A stretch of 64,000 nucleotides of DNA from Argentina anserina (GCF_933775445.1 NC_065876.1:4774001-4838000), one strand, 5' to 3'. Positions 11,078 through 22,541 are shown, counted from the stretch's first letter. The notes: generated by a model from the letters alone, not told the origin. Made by a program: numbers and translations.

Positions 11078-11591
11078 CTCATATGGAACTTTGCCTCCAA
11101 GGACACGGGATGTAAGACGATTAATGAGATGAGCAGAAGTTAGGACAGCATCACCCTAAAGGTATTTAGGTATATGGGCACTAAAGAGAATACACCGGGC
11201 CATATCAAGTAAATGACGATTTTTTCTTTCGGAAACGCCATTCTACTCAGGTGTGTAAGGACACGTTGTTTGATGAACAATTCCATGTGCGTTAAAGAAT
11301 TCCTGAAAGACACGATTCACATATTCCCCCCCCCCCATTATCAGAACGAAGAATTTTAATTGTGGCATTATATTGTGTTTGGACAGTGGTATATAAGGCT
11401 TGAAAAGCCGAAAAAACCTCATTTTTGGTTTTCAGAAGAATAATCCACGAAAGACGTGTGCAATCATCAATAAATGACACATAATACCGCATTCCTGACA
11501 CGGTAGACTCTTTGGAGGGCCCCCAAACATCAGAATGAATTAATTCAAAAGGAAGAGTAGGTTTATGAGAAGTACTAGGGGAATAAGTAGA
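11078..11591 (-). pseudogene. Copia integrase core, broken at a poly-C tract
   Basis: The segment 11501-11292 reads YYVSFIDDCTRLSWI and LRSDNGG, the DDE integrase core. The frame breaks at a C10 run (about 11328-11337), a typical slippage site, and again around 11591 where it should join the GAG-pre-integrase domain. Confidence 0.8.
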
Positions 11592-13202
11592 TCAATGACT
11601 CTTGCCCAAAACACATGTTTCACAACGAAAAACTGACTCATCCACACCAAGAAACAAAGTAGGCATGGATGTTTTCATAACACTAAAAGATGGATGCCCC
11701 AAGCGACGATACCATAACCAAACTTCACTTAACTTATCAGAAGTGGAGAGCAAAGCGATCCGGGACGGTGCCCCTGGTTTCTTCCCCGCATACGTCTGAT
11801 CCAGATGAAACAACCTGCCCCTTAGATACCCCCGACCAATTAACTCCCCGGTGAGAAGATCCTGAAATATCACATACATGGGAAAAAATGTCACAGAGCA
11901 CTTGGCTTCAGTATTTAATTGTGGGATAGATATCAAATGATGAGATAAAGCAGGTATATATAGCACATTGTGAAGTTCTATTGTGGGAGTAATACAAACT
12001 GACCATTTCCCCAATACGGAGAATGCATCACCATTAGCATTAGTAACATATGGTACTGGTGGAGGAGATAAGATAGTAAAGTAAGATTTGTCATAAGTCA
12101 TATGATCGGACGCACCAGAATCAATAATCCATGTATCAAAACCAACAAAGTGAGAAATATGTAAAGCCATATCAATCTTACCACGACCAGCTATTGATGC
12201 TGTGGGTGTTGCTCCTCCTGCTGTGTGATGATCATGTCCAACCACACCATAGATATCTGGTTCCGGAACTAATTGAATAGTTGCTTTCGCCTTAGGACGA
12301 TAATTAGGCCTCTGGGGTCTAAGGTGTGGATACAATTTCCAACAGGTTGCACGAGCATGGTTTGTATCATGGAAATAAGAGCAAGGAGGGCGGGGCTGAT
12401 TCCCGAAGCCTGGTGGTGGTCCGCGCTTATGGAGTGGAGCAGAAGTGGATGGCTGAAGGGATGGTGCTGGAGATGTAGCCTGAACAGTGAGGCTAGAAAC
12501 TTCAACTTGTGTCTTATGAAGACTTTCTTGCTGAGACTCATCCTTACGGATAAATGTGAAAGCTGTGATCAGGCTAGGAGGTTCGGTCTTTCTGAGTAGC
12601 TCGCCTTTCGCACTGTTATGCTTTGCATCAAGACCTTTCAAGAAATGGTGAACTCGCTCAAGCTCCTTCTCTTTTTGGTACCAAACAATATCCTCCTGAT
12701 TCTTGATCATGCAAGGAAGTTTCACATCAATCTCAGCCCAAATATTCTTCAGTTTGGTGAAATATTGCGCCACCGATTGCCCATCCTGGTGCATTGCAAA
12801 GGCTGTGCACATTAACTCATGAACCTGTATACAATCAGAGTCATTAGTAAATAGGACTTCCAATGTCGTCCATATTGCATGCGCGGTATCACATTCTGCT
12901 ACCAGGTCAAGTATCTCTTCATTCATGGCTTTGAACAAGACAGACATTACAAGGCCATCATCATCGTCCCATTTAGTGTAGGCCACAACCGCATCTGCAT
13001 TGGGAGCCTTAGTGACGCCGGTTACATGTCTTATCTTGTGCATTCCTCGGAGATGGGCTGTCATAATTTTCTTCCATTTACGGAAATTGGCTCCATTGAG
13101 TTTGGCTCTTCCAAAAGAACCACTGTCAGAATTCTTGACAGAGACTTCAAATTTCTGAATATCATTGACCTGAGAACTCTCGTCTTCGTCTCCATAACCC
13201 AT
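11592..13202 (-). pseudogene. Copia gag-protease ORF of the element (536 codons open)
   Basis: A long open frame covers gag (LNGANFRKWKKIMTAHL; UBN2-type core near ALWTTLEVLF-like AIWTTLEVLF), a Cys/His cluster (CSYFHDTNHARATC), the aspartic protease site (IIDSGASDHMT, about 12125) and the GAG-pre-integrase motif (WYRRLGHPS, CETCVLGKSH) at its end. This half is still open while pol is not. The intact gag could in principle be used in trans with another copy (inference). Confidence 0.88.
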
Positions 13203-14008
13203 TGTAAATCAAATCAAATCACAAATCAGTAATAATGCAGCGGAAACAAAAAAACTGATAGGAACCTGCCTCGGTGAACAAGCACTGTCGGTGAAAAAAA
13301 CACTGAAAAAAGGCAGCAGAAAAAAGGGGCGGGCCGGTTCTCTGGTCTGATCGCGGGTCGGAGCTCGGGTCGAATTGCGGGTCGGATCTTGGGCCTAAAT
13401 GGGTCGGGTCTCGGGATTAATAAAAACCCCTCTTTGCTTCTGAAATCAACACAATCAGAACCGGTCGAGGAGGACTTCCGGGTCGCGCTGCTGCTACTGC
13501 CGGCGAGGAGGCGATGACGGTGCGGAGGCGGGGCTCGAGTCGGCGCTGCTGCTGCGTCGGAAAGGAAGCGACGACGGGGTCGGCGCTGCTGCTGGAGGAT
13601 TTCCGGGTCGCGCTGATGCTGCTACCGGCGAGGAGGCGACGACGGTGCAGAGGTCGGAGGTCGGAGCACCGGGGCTCGGGTCGGCGCTGCTGCTGCATTG
13701 GCAAGGAAGCGACGACGGGGTCGGCGCTGCTGCTGAGGTGGATCACCCGTGGATCATCCGGTCTCGGGTCGTCCTGCTGCTGCGTCGGCGATGGGGGGGG
13801 AACGACGGAGATGAGGTCGGACCGAGGGGAGGCACGGGCACGCCGATCCGGATGATTTGAAGCAGCGTCGGAGGTCGGACCGAGGGCAGTGGCACCAGAG
13901 GAGGCGACGGCGGAGAGCAGAGTTACTGCTTATCTGGACGTCTGGCAAAAACTCCTACGCCAGACGGGAGAAAAAAAAAGTGGAGCAAATTTGCAACCAA
14001 CCAAGTAA
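13203..14008 (-). other. Leader of the copia element with a GC-rich tandem duplication
   Basis: This is the untranslated leader between the PBS and gag. Positions about 13469-13738 hold two tandem copies of a GC-rich unit of about 135-145 bp (each with GGGTCGCGCTG..., GCGAGGAGGCGA... and GGAAGCGACGACGGGGTCGG). The composition is very unlike the AT-rich surroundings. ORFs here on both strands are low-complexity Arg/Ser/Ala products and are not called. Confidence 0.7.
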
Positions 14009-14023
14009 GTGGCTCTGATACCA

Positions 14024-14187
14024 ACTTGAATATGAGGATTTGTATTGATTGTTTGATCAATTGTTACAAAGCTTTGCTATCTATTGATAGGAGAGTTGGA
14101 GAATATTAGCACTAATCCTAATGATTAATCCTAGTTGTTGACACACCATGGTTATGCTTTATCTAGCTGTTCCAACTCATTCTAACA
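14024..14187 (-). repeat. LTR of copia element (5' LTR in element orientation)
   Basis: 164 bp; see the left LTR at 8662. The PBS directly adjoins its left edge. Confidence 0.9.
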
Positions 14188-14418
14188 TATACTGAGCTGG
14201 TAGAAATTATAGCTCAGAAGCTCTTTGAAGGTAATTCCGAAAAAACTGCTTACAGAGTCATGCTTCCGAATATATATGTTGGTGATGGAAGGTGGGATGA
14301 TTCAAAAAAGGTAAGGGATTACATAACAGAATGCCAATTGAGAAAGACAACTGGGCTTTGCTGGACTAAAGGTAGTTACTTATCTTTCTTTGTTAAAAAA
14401 CAATCTATCTTGTGCTAG
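14188..14418 (+). pseudogene. PPR pseudogene, 3' part after the copia insertion
   Basis: The frame resumes with TELVEIIAQKLFEGNS, then YRVMLPNIYVGDGRWDD and TTGLCWTKG. These are the E/E+ motifs that end PLS-class PPR proteins. The frame runs to TAG at 14416-14418. It is continuous with 8661 once the element and one target duplicate are removed. Confidence 0.85.
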
Positions 14419-14929
14419 GAACAAGAAGATATCATTGACATTTTAATCCGATAGGCTGTTGAATGATAACTTTCTAATAATTTATTGACATTTCATTGAC
14501 ACCTTCCTAAGAATTTATATATATCATTATTATGCTGATTGCTTTACCTTCTGGCTTATATGCAGCTCTTCTGGTGATTCATAAAGAATGATAACTAAGT
14601 TGATGAATCTGATTGATTGGTTACTGAGAGTGAGGGTTAGTACTTAGTAGGGAGTTCGACATACAATTAAGGGACCATCTCCTTAAATTTGATGTATATT
14701 TGCAATCCAGTGATTAGGGTATGTAGGTAGGAATCATTGATATGTAAAGACATGAAAATTAATGTTATAAGTTAACAACATTGATCTGGTTCCTCAAAGG
14801 CTTATCTTAAAAGGTTTTAACTTTTTTTTTCATACATTATAAAAATGAAAACTCCTCTTATGAAATACATTCAATGACATGTTGAGAAATTTATCCCTGC
14901 ATCATGGCCGTTCCTCTTTTATCCAGTTT
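14419..14929. other. AT-rich spacer
   Basis: No coding signal, RNA gene or repeat recognised. Confidence 0.4.
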
Positions 14930-16167
14930 TCACATAATTTCGTACCATAGGGTTGGTGAGATATCATCTGGAGTGTGCCTAATTTTGTAATACTCCTTTC
15001 CACCATCAGGTTTCAACCATTCTGCGTGATCATCCAGCAGAGGCAGCAAATGCAACTGCTTCAGTGTGGTGAGGGATTGCAAACCTTCAGGTAACATGGT
15101 AAGCCGCAGACAACTGTGGAAGTGGAGATACTTCAAGCTAGGTAGTGCTCCCTCTTCAAGTTCTGTTCACTCCTCAAGAACATGCATGAGAAGCAATGAT
15201 GAGAACCTCAAGCTTGGGAAACCCACCAGCAGTGCAGAACTCTTTCCCTATTTGCTTTGCATCATAAGCCTGCCAAAGAGTTAACCTTTTCAAGTTGAGT
15301 AGGGCTTGAAGTACCAATGATGGGTTCTCAGACAGATGGGAGAAACCTAATCTCAAGTTTGTGAGCATTTCCAAGAAACCAAACCAAGCAGTTAGCTTTT
15401 TTAGGACGCCTTCAAGGCGAAGCTTTTAAAGATATGGCAGAGGTAAGAATGACTCCAGGAGGACAAGTTTTCCCTTAGGAAATGCGCCTTTTGCTTCTAA
15501 AGACAAGGAAAGAAGGCCGTGCATCTTCATAATAGAGGCAAATAGCTCGATGACATTCTCCTCACCACGTCCATCACTCCTAATCTTCTGAACCCTATCA
15601 GGTTACCTACTTCAGCTGCAGTGCCACCACCAGGGTGTATACCTGTCAAGGTCAGAAGATCTGTCAGAGTTCCTATCCCTACCGGTAGCTTCATCCCAAA
15701 AACCCCTTTGTTCTTGAACATTTTGAGGTGCCTCAATCTTACAAGATTGAGTATCTCAGCTGAGAAGCCTGATAAATCCCCACACCATCTAATATCCAAA
15801 GTTTGCAGGGCTTCCAATCTGCCTAGCCCCTCTGGAAGCTCATTTATGTATGTGCCTTTCAAGCCAAGATACGTGAGGTGTATTAGATCTCCCACTTCAT
15901 CTGGTAACAATTTGACTTTAGTATATTTTAGCTCAAGCACTCTTAAGTGCTCTTACCATCAAATTGTAGTCAACTACCATCATGTTGAGATAGATTTTGA
16001 TTTCCTAGCAGGAATGAAGCGGTTAGTTGAAGATTGTTCATTTGGGATATCAGTTGTGTGATGTCCGAACAAATGAACACCCCAAAGGCTGCAAATTTTC
16101 TTTCCTTCAGTTGATCAAGACAGAACTTTTGAAGACGACAAGAGACCCTCAATTGAGTATCCGAGGG
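14930..16167 (-). pseudogene. CC-NBS-LRR disease-resistance pseudogene, LRR part
   Basis: Minus-strand segments 16152-15970, 15940-15527, 15374-15174 and 15136-14930 encode successive leucine-rich repeats. Examples are LELKYTKVKLLPDEVGDL, HLTYLGLKGTYINELPEGLG and LRHLKMF, with a C-terminal repeat ending YYKIRHTPDDISPTLWYE. The spacing and the phrase LPEGLGRLEALQTLDIRW are characteristic of RPM1-like CNL receptors. Stops and frameshifts separate the segments. At 16167 the gene is interrupted by a solo LTR and continues at 19171. Such receptors detect pathogen effectors inside the cell; this one is dead. Confidence 0.85.
16163..16167. repeat. Target-site duplication, left copy (GAGGG)
   Basis: GAGGG here and at 19171-19175 flank the 3.0-kb LTR insertion exactly. 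Confidence 0.85.
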
Positions 16168-19100
16168 TGTAATAACCCGATTTTTCGGGACAAGTTAATA
16201 GACTACTTCTAAGTTTTTTAAGTTCTCAAAAATATTAAATTGTGTTCGTTCCGTGTTGTGACGTCGGAAGGCGATAACGAAAACGTTATTAGAATGTTTA
16301 ATTCGAAAAACGTTACGTTTCCGAACGTATTTATCGACTTTTATTACGTCGCTCGGTTTCAAAAAATTTCTTCACCAAAGTTGTAGAGCTCGTCGATACG
16401 AGTTCGTGGATATGTGACGCGTTCGAAATGGATATCGTACGTAAAAGTTATTCACGTCGGAAGTTAGTTTCCGATTTGAAAACTAGTATAAAAAGGAATT
16501 TTTCTTGCTAGGGTTCCCATAATTGGAAACCCATTTTTCTTCCTTTCCCTCCGCCTCCATCATCTCTCTCTCTCCCTCTCGGTTCTCTCTCTCTCCCGAC
16601 TCTCCCTTCCCTCTGAAACGCTCACCGATCCGCCGCCTTCCGAGCAACGTGGCCCTCACCGCCGGCCTAGGAGGCACCGCGCCTACCCCTGCAAGCAACC
16701 CCAAGGAGGACACACCCTCTCGAGTCGCGCCGGAGCTCCACGGATCGCTCCAAGTTCCTGCGTTCTCCACCACCGTGTCAAGCCGAACTCCGGCGGTTTT
16801 CGAGCTCCGATCGAGGTGAGGATAGCCTAGATTTGTTGATGAGATGCTGTTGTTGAATTTTCGTGTGTTGTTGTGATGTTTTGGTGGAGATCGGAGGTTG
16901 GAGAGGATGGAGGGGTACCGCCGCCTTAGGCGGCGCGTGTGAGGAAGTGGGAGGGTCTAGGGGCGGCGTGAGGCCGTGGCGGAGAAGAGGGGAGAAAAAG
17001 GGAGAGAAATGGGGCGGCGGTGGCGTGTTACGCGCCGTCCCTGGGCTCGGCGCGTGTGCCCCACGCGCGGCCTGCCGGCGGGTGGCGCGTGTACCCCACG
17101 CGCCGCCACGTGCGGTGGTGCGACAGTGTTTTCCGATAGGGGTATTTTGGTAATTTACTGAAATGTAAATGTAAATTTTATTTACTACGGTAAATGTAAT
17201 TAAATTTTACCTTCGGTAAATGTAAATATAAATTACTTTAAGTAAATGTAAAAAGTAATTTGTAAAAGGTAAATAGTAAATTTTATTTACTGAGATTGTA
17301 TTTACATTTAAATCGTACGTATACGTACAGAAATACGTATTAATATTTATACGTACAGAAATACGTATTAAATATTTATACGTACAGAAATACGTATTAA
17401 TATTTATACGTACATAAATACGTATTAATATTTATACGTACAGAATTACGTATTATTATTTATACGTACAGAAATACGTATTTAATATTTATACGTACAG
17501 AAATACGTATTAATATTTATACGTACAGAAATACGTATTAATATTTATACGTACAGAATTACGTATTATTATTTATACGTACAGAAATATGTATTTAATA
17601 TTTATACGTACATAATAATGATACGTACAGAATTACGTATATATTATTTATACGTACAGAAATACGTATATAGTACTTATACGTACAGAAATACGTATAT
17701 AGTACTTATACGTACAGAAATACGTATTAATTGAGTATTGTACAGTAACCGTGAATAGTGAACAGTGAACAGTAACTTCGTAAAACCGAAAATTACTGAA
17801 CAGTAATCGATTATTACTGTTTCGGCATTTAAAGGTTTACGAAACGATTCTAAATTCTTTTCTTATCTTTTCAAGGTGATCGTTAAATCAAGGAAAGGAA
17901 TTATCATCGGGAATTGTGGAATTACGCTCGAGTCTATAAGGTGAGTAAAATCTCACTGAATTACGAATCTACCCTCGTGGTGATTCAACATTTTTGCAAG
18001 TGTGTTTATTTAATGAATTATAACATGTATATAACTTAGTGGACTACGTATATACAGTATAATGGTAATAAATACATATATATATATAGTTCATTAAATT
18101 ACATACTGTTATTAATTCATTAAAAATAGTCATTTCGGTGACAGAAAAATTGTGCATGTGAGATTATGGTACGTAATTTTTCAGGTGTTTATGAAATATG
18201 ACATGTATAGGATATAGTGGACTATGTATATATTGTATAAATGGTAAATAAATACGAATATATATAGTTTGCTATATAATATACTGTTATGATTTTTATT
18301 GTGGATATATCGTGAAAGTTTTAAAACGTACAATATGATGTGCGATTATTGTACATGATTTTATCACGAAGAATGTGAAATATTGTGATTTGTCTTCGGA
18401 CGTGATGTGTGGTACAATATGATGTGAGATTATTGTACATGTTCGGCAAGTCGGAACCTAACCTTTGGCCGGGCGAAAGTTACGATACAGTTAGAGCTAT
18501 AGTCTGTCTGCCATAGTACTACATGAAGGTAACGGGTGGTTATCTGCTCATGGGTACTCAGCTTGTTGTGGATGTTGGGTGGCGGGTGGTTACCCAACAT
18601 CAGCGGTATACTAAGTGAGGGGTAACAGATGTGTACCAGCGCTCATTAGTTACCATTTTGTGAAAGTATTAGAGTAACCAGATGGGTTGCTCGTTTGCTC
18701 ATGATTGTCATTATCCTGTGTTGATGTGGAGTTGTGTCTTTTATGAGACGAGAGTTATTTTAATATTTTACTCATACGAGCTGTAAAGCTTACCGGGTTT
18801 GTGTTGCAATCCCGGTGCACCAATATCAATGGTGTAGGGGATACTTCCGCAGGTGCTGAGTAGTGGTGATTGTGGGACGACTCCGAAGACTCGAAGTCGA
18901 TCGCATCCAGTCGTGGTGAGGTTCCAGCGTGGATTGTGTGTGAGATTTGTTGTGATTTTATTTGTGAGGTTGTTGTGAGGATTATACAATTCCATTTGTT
19001 ATATGTTGAATTATCTTTTGGGTTTGTAATAATCGGCTTGACTGAGTTATATTTTAAACTCAGATGTGATCCGCTGCGACATTTAAATGATTTCGATTTA

Positions 19101-19170
19101 TTTGAGATTATTTGTGTTTAACGACTTTAGAATTTTGAGTTTTTAGGCTCGAAATTTTAGGGTCGTTACA
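16168..19170 (+). mobile_element. Solo LTR of about 3.0 kb (gypsy-like) inserted in the CNL pseudogene
   Basis: It starts TGTAATAACCCG and ends GGGTCGTTACA, the TG...CA ends seen in long-LTR gypsy families, and is flanked by perfect 5-bp target duplications (GAGGG). No internal copy of the terminal sequence, PBS or pol coding was found, so a solo LTR produced by unequal recombination is the simplest reading; a large-LTR derivative without coding is the alternative. A TATA box (TATAAAAAGG, 16487-16496) implies plus-strand transcription. Internal features are a CT-rich leader and GC-rich stretch (16540-17130), palindromic GTAAAT repeats (17150-17310) and a hairpin array (17321-17730). Confidence 0.82.
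17321..17730. repeat. Tandem array of about 15 hairpin units (27-29 bp) inside the solo LTR
   Basis: The unit is TACGTACAGAAATACGTATT followed by an AT-rich linker. Each unit contains the inverted repeat ATACGTA-CAGAAA-TACGTAT, so every unit can form a 7-bp-stem hairpin. Variants (CATAAAT, CAGAATT, ATATAGTACTT linkers) recur in a higher-order order (for example the run near 17400-17480 resembles that near 17520-17600), which points to growth by block duplication. Confidence 0.9.
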
Positions 19171-19345
19171 GAGGGTGTTCATCCAGTACTTGAAGCAGTT
19201 GCTGGTTGATCAGTTCACATATATATTCTTCTGCCACATCCTCCATAATCCTCCCTGCTTATTCTTGTATCAGTCCTTGAGCTACTAGTAACCGGATAAG
19301 TTTCCCTTTTGAAAGCTGGTAGCTCTTAGGGAAGATGGAACAGTA
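19171..19345 (-). pseudogene. CC-NBS-LRR pseudogene, NB-ARC (ARC2) fragment
   Basis: On the minus strand it reads FPKSYQLSKGKLIRLLVAQG, then (after one stop) MEDVAEEYICELINQQLLQ and VLDEH, the ARC2/winged-helix part of an RPM1-like NB-ARC domain. Across the solo LTR the frame joins RVSCRLQKFCLDQLKERKF at 16165-16100, as in an intact CNL. No upstream NB-ARC or coiled-coil part was recognised beyond 19345. Confidence 0.8.
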
Positions 19346-19747
19346 CACCACAACTTTGAAGGTGATACGGTAACTCACTGTAACGTAATTGTAATGGACA
19401 ACGTGAGGATGGAGAAGCTGATTAACAGAAAATTTGGATTGTTAGTGCTTCAAGGATAATGATTTTCTGCTAATTAAATAAAAATGCAAGAAAAAGGGGG
19501 CACATGAATCTCTTAAGCTTATAAAATGAACAAGTTTTGCTCTTAATTTATAATCCATTAGGAAATCTTTTGTAAGATTCAAATATCTTGATAAGATAGA
19601 GCTAAGTACATTCTTCCTGGATTAAATCCAGTATATATTATGGAGTTTGATCAAGCCATGTACATGCCTTTTTTAGACTCAAAGGCTACGACAGCTAATT
19701 GATGTTTTACGTACTGCATCACTGGTTCTTGGAGCATGACAAGTTTA
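19346..19747. other. Spacer left of TRIM A
   Basis: AT-rich, with no convincing coding. It could be decayed CNL upstream sequence, but no motif is visible. Confidence 0.3.
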
Positions 19748-20315
19748 TGTTAAACAGCGACAAGCGTGGCCCGTGGACCAACTGTACCGATATTGTCCCA
19801 ACTTAGTCACCTCACAGGTGTTGGGTTTTAATCACAAAAGGCCTCAGTACAATTGGTTATTATCCACCCACTTATAAGCTTTATTTTCTTTGTCACTTCT
19901 TAGATGTGGGATCTCTCCTCTCCAACACGCCCCCTCACGTGCAACCTAATTTTTTAGGTTGACACGTGACAGATTAACATCCCACATACTGGGACGAAAT
20001 AAACTAAGGTCCAGTAACCAACGACACTTAGTGGTCATCCAATCGGAAACCCTCCGATGACATGACAAAGTGGCACCCAACTCGGGCCCACGAAAGATTG
20101 GAGGTGCGACTGGAGAGGGACCCGTTCTGATACCATGTTAAACAGCGACAAGCGTGGCTCGTGGACCAACTGTACCGATATTGTCCCAACTTAGCCACCT
20201 CACAGGTGTTGGGTTTTAATCACAAAAAGCCTCGGTACAATTGGTTATTATCCACCCACTTATAAGCTTTATTTTCTTTGTCACTTCTTAGATGTGGGAT
20301 CTCTTCTCTCTAACA
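19748..20315 (-). mobile_element. TRIM element A (terminal-repeat retrotransposon in miniature), complete
   Basis: Two 180-bp terminal direct repeats (19748-19927 and 20136-20315), each TGTTAAACAGCGACAAG to (C/T)AACA, flank an internal domain of about 208 bp with no coding. A PBS for tRNA-Met (reverse of ACCCGTTCTGATACCA, 20120-20135) abuts the right LTR. A polypurine tract (reverse of CGCCCCCTCACGTG, from 19928) abuts the left one, so the element lies on the minus strand. Flanks GTTTA (19743-19747) and GTTTG (20316-20320) are the target duplication with one change. It depends on enzymes of another element. Confidence 0.92.
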
Positions 20316-21235
20316 GTTTGCACATTAGAAACTGAAGTGTGATTTCTGTTATGAACCTCAGAGATCCTGCTTGTAATTAAACAGACTATGCACTTGCACA
20401 ATTTCTGCTTGGAGTGAGGACATACAACAGGTCGTTCCCATTGCCTAGCAGAATTAGTGAAAGGAGTTGGTTTGATGAAAGATGTGAAATAAACATGAAA
20501 TTTTACTTCGTAAACACAAGAATTGGTTGAATTTCCCGTCCTAATACTCCCATTCCGCAAAACAAACTAGAAACAGAGAAAATTAAGTCAATTTTATAAT
20601 TAATCATACTCTATGCCCTTGTTTCTGATGATTCATAGAAATTTAGAATCTTGTCGATCATATCATGAAGGAAGAACCAACATTCTCGATCAGCAAACAG
20701 AAGAAAACTTTGTTGAGGCTTTGCTTTTAAGGGCTCTATAACCCATGTGGATCCTTGAGATTTAACTTGATCGGTCTCCCCTCAAAGGCATTGATGATGA
20801 GGACCATGTTAACACAGGGAGGGCCCTTAAGATTCTTAAAGCCTCATTATAGGGCCTTATATTAAACTTGTGTTTTATTTGCATAATCTTTTTGGGTGAC
20901 TCATATGTAGCATGTTCAGTCAAACCTAGGTTTGTGGTGCAAGAGCGACTAGAACGGTCGCCTAATTAAACTAACCTTTCGGCCAACTCGGAATTTGAGT
21001 AATACAGTCACAACTCACAAACACAGTAAGTACACAAAGAAAGGTGCATTTTAAAGGATATATCGATCGGTGGTCTAAAACGATCGCCTTCCTTTGCAGC
21101 CGGCCGGTGCATGCTAAAGAATATCGGGTGTGTCCAAGACAACAGTCTTGCTTTGCAACCCTCATTGTTATTGAATATAATATCATAAGCCATTGTTTGG
21201 TTTGCGGAAAGTAATTAAAAAAGTAGTTTCATTCT
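20316..21235. other. Spacer between TRIM A and the Sirevirus fragment
   Basis: Nothing convincing seen. On the minus strand near 20840-20630 there is a short open stretch (WVIEPLKAKPQQSFLLF...CWFFLHDMIDKIL) that might be a decayed exon, but I could not assign it. Confidence 0.3.
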
Positions 21236-22541
21236 TGCGTGGGGAACTAATTCAAGGCACCAATGTCCACTTGCACCACAAGGTTGTTTCCAACATAAAA
21301 ACATCCACCAGAAGTACTGCGTCTGTCCTACAAGTTACCTCCCAAATCTGTATCAGATAAACATGCAATTTCAATATTAGCATCACAAGTATGGTAAACA
21401 CCACATGATATAGTTGCAGACACATATCAAATAATTCTCTTCACAGCCTCCAAGTGTGATTCCTTTGGATTTGCTTGCTAACGAGCACATACACCAACAA
21501 TGTAGCATAGATCAGGTCTACTAGCAGTTAAATACAGTAGACTGCCAATCATGCTTCTATAAAGTTTCTGATCTACAACTTTTCCATCTTCATCGGCACA
21601 AAGACTCGTAGTTGTACTCACAAGAGTATTCACCATTCTCTTAGTCTTTGATTCTAGTCCAAACTTCTTCACCAAGTTTTCTACATACTTGGATTGTAAA
21701 AGAAACATTCCATTGCTAAGTTGTTTAACATGCAGGCCAAGGAAAAAGGATAATTCACCAACCATAGACATTTCAAATTCCTTTTCCATAACCTGTTGAA
21801 ATTGTTTTACCAGTGTTTCACATGTATATCCAAAAATAATATCATCAACATAAATTTGAGCAATTACCATGTGAGTTAGTATGTTTGATGAAGAGAGTCT
21901 TGTCAACAGAACCACGTGTATAACTATTTCTTACCAGAAAAGCAGACAACTTGTCATACCATGCTCTAGGAGCCTTCTTTAGATCATACAAGGCTTTGTG
22001 AAATTTATAAACATGATTAGGTAAATGCACATCTTGAAATCCCTGTGGTTGTTCAACATAAACCTCTTTGTCAATATAACCATTTAAAAAAGTTGTTTTA
22101 ACATCCATATGAAAGAGTTTAAACTTAAGATGACAAGCAATAGCAACTAGCAAGCAAAAGTCTAACAGATTCCAAACGAGCTACAGGAGTAGAAGTCTCA
22201 TCATAATCCAACCCTTCCACCTGTGAGTATCCCTGAACAACAAGTTTAGCTTTATTTCTAGTGATATTACCTTTTTCATCACTCTTGTTCCTGTAAACCC
22301 ATTTTGTACCGATAACATTACAGTTGTTAGGTCTAGGTACAAGACTCCATACCTTATGTTTTTCAAACTGATGTAATTCATCTTGCATGGCCTGAATCCA
22401 GTCATCATCAGTTAAACCTTCTTTTACATTTTTAGGTTCCAAAGAGGAGACAAAGGCAAAAGTTTTGATAAGATACATTTTCTTTTTGTTAATAGTCACA
22501 AAACTGAGTAAAGCAAGATTACTTGATACCTGATCCTCCAC
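21236..22541 (-). pseudogene. Sirevirus-type RT and partial RNase H
   Basis: Segments 22541-22125 (DDDWIQAMQDELHQFEKHKVW, NVIGTKWVYRNK), 22153-21845 ([22 protein letters not shown]) and 21915-21478 ([17 protein letters not shown]-type LSFFLGLHVKQ) form the RT in pieces with overlapping frames. RNase H strings run to about 21240 and then end abruptly. Confidence 0.85.

Larger units (their letters stand above)
8662..14187 (-). mobile_element. Ty1/copia retrotransposon, full length with two LTRs, degenerate, inserted in the PPR gene
   Basis: Two 164-bp direct repeats (8662-8825 and 14024-14187) flank the element and differ at 4 positions by my count. A primer-binding site complementary to initiator tRNA-Met (reverse of GTGGCTCTGATACCA, 14009-14023) abuts the right LTR. 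A polypurine tract (reverse of CTCCCCCTCAA, 8826-8836) abuts the left one. Both place transcription on the minus strand. The target duplication is GATAC (8657-8661) against TATAC (14188-14192). Joining the flanks restores the PPR codons GAT-ACT-GAG, confirming the insertion site. Several frameshifts and stops disable pol. Confidence 0.93.

Noticed and set aside
13417..13948. Several 60-113 codon ORFs on both strands in the GC-rich leader
   Set aside because: They stem from the GC-rich tandem duplication and are Arg/Ser/Ala low-complexity with no consistent frame.
16523..16819. 98-codon ORF (METHFSSFPSAS...) ending at a possible splice donor
   Set aside because: It lies within the solo LTR after its TATA box and is CT-rich low-complexity. 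No homology is recognisable, so it is treated as LTR leader.
17321..17730. CRISPR-like array of regular repeats
   Set aside because: Units are contiguous hairpin repeats without unique spacers, in a plant solo LTR; CRISPR is not applicable.
20630..20840. Minus-strand open stretch (WVIEPLKAKPQQSF... WFFLHDMIDKIL)
   Set aside because: Too short, with stops on both sides; I could not tie it to a family or to the CNL remnant.
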